In this document: in pieces, positions 40,559-64,000 of the stretch
Position numbering within the stretch: position 1 is the first letter of the stretch
How the letters are laid out: every line of letters begins with the position of its first letter
Assembly: GCA_012295275.1 (NCBI GenBank)
Contig: CM022679.1
Location: 22,177,610-22,241,609, forward strand
DNA length: 64,000 nucleotides
Direction: 5' to 3'
From: Chrysomallon squamiferum
Lineage: Eukaryota > Mollusca > Gastropoda > Neomphalida > Peltospiridae
Notes under the pieces: generated by a model
What the model saw: the letters and a program-made list of their open reading frames with translations, nothing else
Told to the model about the DNA's origin: nothing
Databases searched by the model: none
Made by a program: the position numbers and the translations under genes

Positions 40559-43314
40559 GCATTCTGGCTGTTAAAAAAAGTTTTGTTTAACTGGCATTAC
40601 TCCACATATTGATTAATCATGGATATCCATGTCTCCATCCGGTTTTTATTTTTATATATATAAAGTTAAATGATTTGCATCTAGATGCATAGGTTTATAA
40701 TGAGACAAGAGCATTGACATGGTTATTATTTGAAGTAGTTATCATTTGTTCTAAGTTTTGGATTTTTCACAGGCAGTAGATTAAAAACCTTTTGACTAAC
40801 AATTTAACTTGCATTGAAATATTTTAACTTTGTTTAATATTTTAATATTTTCTTTTTAAACAACTAACTTTTGTGGTGTTTGAAAAACTCAAAAACCATA
40901 AATATTGTTAATAATGTATTCTAACCCTGATGGTTAAACTTCTTTTTAGGTTGTTCTTCGTATAATTGTTTTATAATCACGAACAATATACAGGTAATAA
41001 TTTATTTTAGATCCATATACTTGAAAACATCTAATGATTACAATATTTTTAATAGAAATTTAAAAAAAATTCCATCAGAAGGGATTTTACTGAAATGTCA
41101 GTAATGAATGACAAATTATTTTAATTAAAAATAATAATAGTAATGTTGGTTCCAAAAAGATACTGTCGGATGTAAAAATGTTGTCAAACTGTAAGATATG
41201 AAACTAGCTCATTGGGCAGATACCAGTGTGGAATTTTTATATATAAACCTCTTATTGGAAACTAACATGGCTTGGTTTAGTTGAAAACACACTGTCCCAG
41301 CTGCTTTGCACACATTAAGAACTTATTTCATATCCCATTTTTTATTTACAATCTACAACACTTTGTTAGTTGTACATTTTAAAACTGCTTTTATAAATAT
41401 CTACATTTTTTTTTAATGTCATTGTTTTAGTAGTATGATTGTTAGTAAATACATACAACTGTATAAAAATTTCTTGTTCATGTTTATATCTATTAATGAA
41501 ATCATGTGCTTGCAGCATTTCATTTGAAATGATTATTTTATTTAAAAATAAAGGATTAATTTAAAAAAAAAAAAAACATTTCTTTTTATACTTAGATATC
41601 CGATTCTCTGCAACTTCAGAGTTAAAACTGAATCATTGTACAGTGAGAATGTAAGTCTTTTACTTAAAAAGAAGAAAAAAGTGATTAGAAACAATTGCTC
41701 ATTCATCTTTTTGTTTGTAAACAATTTTGCTGTTTTGCTGTGTGCTTTACTATTGTATTTGCTTTAATTTTGCTTCAATTTCAATTTTTATTTTTTGAAA
41801 ATAGCAAATAAAATGAAGTCAGGTAGTGAAAGAAACTATGCTGACTGACTTGTTTAATAATACGTGATATTTTTTGTGTTATTGCTTGTTTACTTACTTA
41901 CCTTAAAAAAAAAAAAGAATCTATCCCCATAAACACAAATAACATAGGTTTACGTAACTTTTACATGCACAGTATTGCCATCTGAGATGCTCTTTTATCT
42001 GCCCTGTGAAACACAGAAGTTAAATAAAATGAGCAAATACTGTTTTCGTATGAACATGATTTTATTAGATAATATAAAAATAATACTTTTATAAATTTTT
42101 AATTTTTTTTTTAATGATAACAACAACCACTAAGAAACTAAAATGTTTAATATAAAATATGATACTCTTTTTTTGCTTTTTATAAAAAGGTTACATCAAC
42201 ATTATTTACATTATGTACATTATGAGTTCTGAAAAAAAGAAAAAGGAAAAAAGAAGAGAACTAAATAAAAGTAACTTGTTAAAAAAGAAAAAAATTATGA
42301 ATAGTAGTTAATATAGTATCCATATTTAATACAGCAAGTAACTAGTTATATTTACCAGCCCTTGAAATAAATGGTTAAAAAATTGCTGGCCTTTATTCTG
42401 GACTAGAACCCACTATAATCTTTCCATTGGGTTGCCAGTTAATTGATATGTATTTTTTAAATTCAAATAATATTGGTACAAATGAACAAATTTATCTGAG
42501 AACCCAATAAATAAAACTTATGGTGTTGCTGGTGGAAAAAACTGACAAATGAAGTAGATGCACACAACAGAATGGTTGTATTTTCAATGGATGCAAGCAG
42601 TTTTTGAATAAATTAATATGGGCAATGGTAACAGATATATCTTTAAACATATGATGGAATATCTGTAGAGGTATAGTCAATCTAAACGTAATAGTGAAAA
42701 ATGAATTGCTGAACATGAAATGTGCTGAATTATTTCTCAGAGATATTTCAGAAAGGATGTTTAACAATTTTAATTATTTACTGTTATAAGATGTCAAACA
42801 TAATTTTGGTATAATGATGTGAAAAAGAAAACTTGTTTTCATCTGTCCATGAGATACACTTTCTGTTAAGGATCTTTTACCAGCACAGATGAAAGAACAT
42901 GCCAGTTTTTGGTAATAAGTCATGGAGAACTGGCAGGAAGCAATAGAGAGGTCTGGAAACTGACCAAAGTATTTTTTGAGACCTTAAAATGTATCAGAAA
43001 ATCAAAGTACAGGTACACCACCAAATTCCCTTTAGTCTGGACTTTTTTACATGAAGGAGGCATTGTGTGTAGGGTGTGTTTATTTACATTCTAAAGGCCT
43101 CTGTGAAATTCTTAGCTTAGTTTGCTTGAATTTAACCCTAGCTATGGCTTCTAAGACAAATGAGATTATCATTCATGGTGTGAAAAGTAAACACCAGTCC
43201 AATGATCCAACATAAAGTACAACTGTTGAAAAAAATGTTCCGTCTTGTTTCGGTATGAAAGATGCACAAAATCTACAGTACTGCTTCATGTGTTTATGAA
43301 TTACATGATCACAG

Positions 43315-43395
43315 CTGACCTGGCAAAATGGCTGATCTTGGCTATGGGTAACCAAGCCTGACCTGGCAAAATGGCTGATTTTGGCTATGGGTAAC
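43315..43395. repeat. 38-bp direct repeat, two copies
   Basis: CTGACCTGGCAAAATGGCTG plus GATCTTGGCTATGGGTAAC at 43315-43352 is repeated at 43358-43395 with one base change. Confidence 0.95.
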
Positions 43396-44978
43396 TTATG
43401 GACAATTTGCTGTAAACAAAATTAACTTTAAAAAATCTGATTCTCCATTCACTTTCACTGCAGACAGTATGATGGTACATTTCATGGAAGTAACAAAGAA
43501 GCTAACAGCAATAGTTATTTTTATTTTTAATTAAACATAAATAATTAAACTATGCTGAACTGAAAAATGTTGATATGATTCATCACCCATCAACACCAGA
43601 AGCTGTGGATGTTCAGAATTAATATTCATTACTCTGTGAACTGGGATATGTATTTAGGAGTGCATTTGTGATAGGCTACACAAATTGTATATAAAATATA
43701 TTCTGTGAGGTCCATTAAATGTGAATTCAAAGACTCAGATGCCAAACACTGAAAAGGAAAATGGCATGCACAAAGCTTTAATAGGATGTCATCAGCAATA
43801 ACTGTCTCATCAACAGAGTATGTTTTTGGCAGCAGCTTAAATGACTCAATCTGATTGGCAATGTTTCCTCAGTGCTGATGATGCTTTGAGGGAATTTTCA
43901 ACAGACATCACAGCAAATGGAGATTACAGTAGTAAATGTAACTTGAATTTACGTAAAATATTAACAGTTCAAGTCACTTGTTATTACACAATGGTGAGGT
44001 TAGATTTTCTGATAATAAATGTTGTGTTACTTCTGTGAACAAGTATTTTCTAATTAAAAATAACCGATTTTAGCTTCTTACAGAAAGTAACAATCTTTTA
44101 TTTTTTGTCTTTAATTTACTTTTAAATAAAAATGAAATGTAACAGAAATGTAATATCTATGGTCAACATTAATATAGATTCATTTCTTAAAAAAAAATAA
44201 AAAAAGTAAAAAAAAAAAAATATAAAAAAATATAAAAATACAAAGAAATTTAACACAAAAGAAAGTAAAACATTTTAAAATTTCTTCATTAAAATTACAA
44301 CAAAACATAAAACATAAAACTCATTTAAAATCTTAAGTAAGTATTACCGAGCTGAGAAAAATAACAAAAACAAAAATGTAATATTAATAATAATGGAAGA
44401 ACAGGAATTAACTCTTCTTTCCTACGCCTAAAGTAAACAACAGCACAATATGATAGGCAAAATATCTTTCTCATCAAGTCAACACATATATTATTTTTAG
44501 TAAATAGAGTAATAAATTTCAAAGAAAAATAAATTACCTAAGAAAATATGAAATGATATTTTGCATATCAAAATAAAAAATTAAATGAATGCTAAATGCC
44601 TGAATTTAAAAAAAAAACTTTATTACTTAATTATTTTTAAATATATATATTTTTTTATTATCATAATCACTTAATTCATTTGTTAAAAAAATTATCAATA
44701 TCAATCTAATTATTCATTTATGAAACAAATTATAATGCAAAGAATGATTCAGGTTCAATGCAATTAATTTTATATAATCCACAACGTTATGAAAATTAAC
44801 TTTTGAATTTTTTCTTTTTTATTTATGTTTATCATCATTATTACTCTTACAAATTTATAAAATAAAGATTAAAAAAAAACTGAATCAAAATCAACAAATT
44901 TCCCAAAACAACCCTAAAAAAATAATGAAAAAAAAAAAGTAAAAAAACCCATCTAAAATAAAAGAAAAATAAAAGAAA

Positions 44979-45015
<37 letters not shown>

Positions 45016-47163
45016 AAACAAAATAATTTTCAGTATATATACATATGAATAAAACAAACAAGCAGCCTAAATACTTTTTGTACTAGACACCCACTATTTA
45101 CTAATAATAAAATACAGTGGTATCGGTCTTTAGCAGTTCCTAACAAGAACTGCCACCTGATATATGGACATTATTTCAAGTTCTGATTGTTTTTCAGTGT
45201 CAGGATGTCTCTTAGATCAGTGGATACCTACCGAAGACAGATGAAGATAGCATTTTTTTTTTAATAATATTATTCCACAGTTAAAGCTGACAGTGATACC
45301 GATTTGTCAAAAATAAATCATTTTAATGATGTTTGTTTATGTGATATTTCTTGCATAGTGCTTGCTGGAAGTATTGTTTCTGTGAAATGAAAATAGGACA
45401 TGAACTTCGATTGCCAAACTGTGCAAATTCACCCCATCTGGTGTGATGGTTGTGGATTAAGATTGTAAATAAGTTAAAGGGACAAGCTAGGCAAAAAACC
45501 AAAATCATTATTTTTTATTTTACAGAATTGAATGGATTAGCTTCATGGCACCTCCATCCACTTTTGTTAACCCTGTGCTGCTGCTGAATTGATTGCACTT
45601 TTTTTTTTCTCAGCCCTCATTGAATTCACTCTCTGCCATTGCAACCCCACTGTCCACTCTTAATTTCCCAGAGACTCTCCCTTTCAGACATCAACCTAAC
45701 ACTAACAGATTTTCATCGCCAATGTAGACTAGCTTAACAAAGTGACCAATTTCCTTTGACAGCGATGTTCTCACATTTTCAGCTTGGTTGACTGTTGGTA
45801 AAAGCATCCACTGAAAGGACCTATTGGACAATGATGATGATATGTTTCTTGGTCTGATTAGTGAGTGATGAAAGGAAATCTGCTTCCCTGGCCACTACAT
45901 GATTTGATGATAATGTCTCATTGTGTACCTTTTGACAAGTGGCAAAAACTGTCTGCAAATTTACAGCAGGGCCTTAATGATCCATTACTTGAGGACTCGA
46001 CAAATTTTTTCAGACAAGTCATCTGCACACAAAGACTGTTGTTGTCAGTAACAAATGGGTGATGATCTGGTTCTTAATCTTCAATTTCCAAAACATGTTC
46101 CAATCTTTTTTTGAAAATCATTGGGTAAGGTCCTGGTGCTTGCCAGTATGCAGAATGAAAAATTTAATGGAGGTTTCAAGAAACATGCATCGAAAATAAA
46201 ACCCAGAAATAAATGCAGAATTTGACTAAGATGTTTAAATTTCAGTGGCAGGCACCTCACAAAATCATTTTTTTTTTTTTGGACATAATTAAATTTATTT
46301 TGACTTTCTTTCTTTTTTCAACTTTTTGTCATTTTTTTTTGCCTAGCATGTCCCCTTAATAAAAAATGATATTGTCTGCTATTTTGTCCTCTGATGTTTG
46401 GACACTTTTGCTTGACCACATAGATGCCTACAAGACAGGTACCGCTATATTTTTAGATATAAAAATGAAGGACTAACTCAGTAACTGCAACTCAAGTGCA
46501 AATTTGTTGTCTCGAACTTTATTGTTAAAAATACAAAAAAAAAAAAAAAATTAAAATAAATAAATAAAACTAAAACCCCAAAAACCTAAAAAAAAAAAAA
46601 AAAAAAATACTGAAATTAAAAAATAAAATAAAAATAATATAAAATTAAAAATCAAACAAATAACAAATTACTCATTTTAAATTCTTATAAAAAAATAACA
46701 CAGAATGTGTTAAATGACATGCGAAAACCCACCCACAAAAAACCAATAGAAGAACAATTAAAATTGAATAAAAAATTAAAATGCAATCAAATTTCTTAAT
46801 ACATTTATAAAAAATAACCCCAAATCCCCATCAGATGGTTAACTTTTGTTTATACACTAAACAGCAAAATGATAGCAGTCTGAAAGTAACACTAAAGTTA
46901 CATTAAATTCTTTTTAAAAAACATTGTTTATAAAATGAACTTTCTTACTTCTCAAACAAGTTTCATTATTAAAGCTATCTATCCACAATGTCATATTTTT
47001 ATTACAAAAAAGAAAAAAGAAAATCAAAGTATAAACATTTTGTTATTATATATAAAAACAAACACACCCTACAAAAGAAATCATGTCTAACTATACTCTT
47101 TTCTTTTCTTTTTTTCCTACTAAAATGAATTTTACATTTTGACAGTATTTTAAGATGAAGAGT

Positions 47164-47196
<33 letters not shown>
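47164..47196. repeat. (ATG)n microsatellite
   Basis: About eleven ATG units just downstream (minus sense) of the PIWIL2 stop codon, so probably in its 3' UTR. Confidence 0.9.
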
Positions 47197-47248
47197 CTAC
47201 TAATATTATATGTATTCCCATGTGGAAAGGAATGCTTGCTGCCTTGTT

Positions 47249-60587
<13,339 letters not shown>

Positions 60588-60607
60588 GGTAAATGGCTGT
60601 GGCTGTT

Positions 60608-60609
60608 AA
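60608..60609 (-). other. Probable splice acceptor in the PIWIL2 5' UTR
   Basis: TTTTTAACAG directly precedes CCACAGCCATTTACC and the start codon in minus sense. The sequence right of it has an AT-rich intron-like character. RNA evidence is needed to place the first exon. Confidence 0.5.
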
Positions 60610-62107
60610 AAATAATCTGAAAGATTTCAGAAATTATTATTTATTATATCTGATAATTGCAAACTGTGATTATAATTACCTAATAAAAACAACAAACATC
60701 CCAATTTCAATGTGTTTGATACCAAAAATACTTTTGTAATTATTATTGTTTTTTTTGGTTGTGATGACACATTGTGATTATTAACAAAATGAATAAAAAA
60801 AAAGAAAAAAAAAAAAAAAAGCATCCGACTTTCATCGCTTTAGTGTGTATGACACTAAAAATATTGATTTATTAATGGTTTGGGTAATAACTAATTATTT
60901 AATGACTCAAGGTTAACAAAAAGTTTATAAAATCAGAAAATAGTGCAAATTGTAATATGTATGACACCAAAAATATTTATTTATTATTATTTTTATGGTT
61001 TTGATCATGATAAATTGTGATTATTGTTACTTAATTAAAAAAAAAAAAACAAACAAAAAAAACACATGACTATCCTAATTTCAATGTGTATATAATATAA
61101 TTATATATTCCGATTATGTTACGTATGTAAATACTACACTATAAAAGTTCTGGCTAATAGAACTAAAACTAATAAAGTTGACTTGCTACAGAAATGATAG
61201 AAACAAACAATGAAATATAATTTAATAACATTAAGTTGATTACCACCCGCCTAGATAAAGCTGTAGTTCGACCGATATCACAAAAAGAAAATCAAATTGC
61301 ATGGCAATATTAATATATTGATAATAATCATAACAAAACGTTTAAACTTCATATCTTTTATTGGAAAGAAATTGTAAGGTAACAATATTTGGTTAAAATA
61401 TTAACATGCATAATAATAATAATAAATGCATATTTTAAAAGTGTTTTAGAATAAGAGTGCACGCGATTTCGAATTTGATTTCAGCATTGCCGACTCGATG
61501 ATTCTTACTCGCATCAGTAACACTAACGTAGCTTAATGTCGATTGGAAACTGAAGTTTCAGTTGTAAATATTTAGCATGCTAATTAAATATAAAACAGCT
61601 TACGCCTGCCTATACTTGTTAAGACTTTTCAATGTTTACGAACATTTTTGTTTCAATTTGTTTGCAAGTTATCTCCTTCTTCATTAAAAAAAGCTAAGAG
61701 GGGGGCAACTCTGTAATCGCAAAGGTCTCACAGGGGTGTTTCAGTTAATATATTGTAATCTCCACACAGTATTATATACTATATGTTATTAATGCGAACA
61801 AATGACTGCTAAATAAATGTTAATGTTTTGTACCATCTGAAATGTGTTCGCAATAAGAGAAGGTCGAAGCACGCCCAGTCTGGGTATAATAATGATTGTA
61901 TGTTTGGTAATTATTAGAACATTGATACACTCAATCTTGGCAGGAGCTAGACCGTACTTCTGACGATGGTAATGTATTAACTTTTTCTTTCTAGAACGGG
62001 GCTGAAATCGAGTTGCGTTCTTCATAACTATATTATTGTCAAGGTCGATGTCTTAACTTCGTCTCTTTAGCTTGTATCCATTTTTGCTGCGGTGTCCTAC
62101 CTCTTTA

Positions 62108-62109
62108 TC

Positions 62110-62154
<45 letters not shown>

Positions 62155-62158
62155 TAAA

Positions 62159-62189
<31 letters not shown>

Positions 62190-62290
62190 TTTGTTGTTGA
62201 TGATGATTTCTTTTTTCTTCTTAGGCTATCATCATCATCATCATCATCATCATGATTATTATTATTATTAGTAGTAGTTGTAGTAGTAGT
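62108..62290. repeat. (AAT)n-(ATT)n hairpin plus (ATC)n
   Basis: AAT units at 62115-62152 face ATT units at 62160-62190 around AATATAAATATT, a self-complementary hairpin. ATC units follow at 62229-62252. Confidence 0.9.
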
Positions 62291-62319
62291 CACAGATGAA
62301 AACGTTTCAAACGAAAACT

Positions 62320-62358
<39 letters not shown>

Positions 62359-62694
62359 AAAAATTAGAAAACCGTCCCCAGATGGCAGATCTCATCAACA
62401 ACCTTCCCCAAATCATGCAGGAACGGAAGATTTATGCTGAGTGCCTTTAAGTGTAAAACTGGCTAAGTAAAGAATTAACGATATGTATGTAAACAATTGA
62501 TAAAATCACCACTTTGGAATAATTCTTTCATCTCAGTGAATGCGAGTTCGAGGCAATTACAAATCAAGTGGCTACAGCGCTAAACTTGAAGCTTTGGCGG
62601 TTTGCTTCAGTGGACCATCAGTTATTTCCCTTTATAATCAGTGCTTCGCGAATTTTGTTTTTAAAGGTTATACGATTTAAATGTTCAGATAAAA

Positions 62695-62905
<211 letters not shown>

Positions 62906-64000
62906 TCTACTATTACTTCTGTAACTATTACTATTACTACTTTGGGTTAATCGATAACATTAGTCAGAGGAGTTGCCTACCTCTCTTATTTCATAAAAAA
63001 TAATTACCTTGGTTGATTCAAGCTGAAAGAATAGTGTTAAAAATGTGTATTAAATCCAGCCATTGTTGAACGAACAAGGTACAGAAAGGAAATTAATATT
63101 AAAAGCAGAAACTGATTGTAGCCATTGAATAACGTTCTGACAATATCGGGTTACTGCTTTATTTGTCCATGTATCAGGAAAGAACAAAATATAATAAAAC
63201 AAATTAAAAAAAAAAAAAAAAAAACATCACCTCAATAACGTCTTCATAATTTTTGATTAGCTGCAAAAACATTTAATTTAAAGCTTCCCACATTAACATC
63301 ATTAACCTATAATACCGTGATTATTAGGAAGACAGTTACTGCATCTCTGGCGATAGGGAATATCTTATCCACAGACCGTCTGAAGATAAATAAATATTTG
63401 AAGGGTTTCTTTTGACCGCGGCAGTTAGCTGTCAATAAACAAATTTGTGTCACTGAGTTTTTCGTTCATCCAAAGCGATGATATTTATATTTAACTCTTT
63501 AGATTTTGAAATGATTATGGATACTTCTGTTGACAATTATTTTACACGTACACGCACGCGCACACATAGGCCCGCGCGGGACTACATTCACACAGTTGCG
63601 TAAGATACAGATGGAGCAAGCAGCATTTACTCCTCATGAACACATTCTTAGAAACTGGCGGCCTAGTCATCAGTATTTACGCTCTAGTTGATTTATGCGA
63701 TAACAGTGGAATCGTTTTTTTTTCTTTTAGTTTCTATTATCTTGTAATTTGTTATTAAAAGCAAATATAGACTGGGTTATCTTTTCTCTCCAGTGAAAGA
63801 GAATCGGTTACCAGTATGGATTTTAATAAAGTAACAGATATTGCTGAAATGAAGTCTATTCAAAAGAGATCCTTGTAGCTGCGTCATGCATTTTACACAT
63901 TGCTTCGTTTTGTTTTCATTTTACGTTTAAAATGAAAATAATAAAAAAAAACACCGATGTTTTTATTATGCTTTTCTTCTTCCCCACTTTTTTAAATTTG

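Larger units (their letters stand above)
40559..47248. other. Intergenic region between the UPF0561 gene and the PIWIL2 stop (convergent 3' ends)
   Basis: The UPF0561 and PIWIL2 genes converge on this region. AT-rich sequence with long poly(A) stretches at 44188-44235, 44980-45013, 46530-46610 and elsewhere. 42360-44040 and 45560-46480 look like ordinary complex sequence, not simple repeats, but I could not find a domain or a spliced frame in either strand. A 38-bp direct repeat is at 43315-43395. PIWIL2's first downstream AATAAA in minus sense is at 46998-47003, so part of 45-47 kb is probably 3' UTR. Confidence 0.5.

Noticed and set aside
42492-42767. 91-aa minus-strand open frame
   Set aside because: No recognisable domain, no conserved residues and no splice context; likely chance frame in 3' region.

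Overview
This is a window of animal nuclear DNA. It is AT-rich and crowded with microsatellites, and its protein-coding genes are split into many small exons with GT-AG introns and matching reading phases. The gene set points to an invertebrate animal (sperm-flagellum and EF-hand proteins, a spliceosomal USP, a PIWI protein). A mollusc or another lophotrochozoan is my best guess from the very dense microsatellites and the protein types, but nothing here fixes the taxon. I see no sign of bacterial or viral genes.

Layout. (1) 208-3442, minus strand: the 5' part of a QRICH2/C16orf96-like gene. It runs off the left edge and has three visible exons, including a large Gly/Pro-rich tandem-repeat exon that carries a one-base frame disruption. 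(2) 7595-24546, minus: a complete 15-exon EF-hand gene like EFCAB6, with a predicted product of 930 aa. (3) 28921-37450, minus: a complete 14-exon USP39 (U4/U6.U5 tri-snRNP assembly factor, 531 aa). (4) 38323-39954, plus: a complete 4-exon UPF0561 gene (human C2orf68), divergent from USP39 across an 872-bp shared upstream region. (5) 47249-60587, minus: a complete 20-coding-exon PIWI gene of the PIWIL2/Ago3 type (948 aa) with an intact slicer tetrad and arginine-glycine motifs spread over its first four coding exons. The sequence upstream of it (60608-64000) probably holds a non-coding first exon and the promoter, plus simple repeats.

All exon models were made by eye from reading frame, splice consensus and phase bookkeeping. 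In the four complete genes the exon lengths add up to whole codons ending in a stop, which is strong internal support.

How the genes relate. QRICH2, EFCAB6 and PIWIL2 relatives are tied to sperm flagella, cilia/testis and the germline, and USP39 is a general splicing factor. They are not an operon-like system. The only pair likely to share regulation is USP39 with the UPF0561 gene.

The most unusual structure lies outside the coding exons. Short local tandem duplications have copied exon edges, with their splice sites, into the neighbouring intron (12.9 kb, 53.3 kb, 56.5 kb). There is also a split palindrome and a ~200-bp dispersed repeat with a (CT)n tail (16.2-16.9 and 25.5 kb), a foldback element at 1.7-1.96 kb, and a 25-bp minisatellite at 17.1-18.0 kb. 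I did not find a new multi-gene system.
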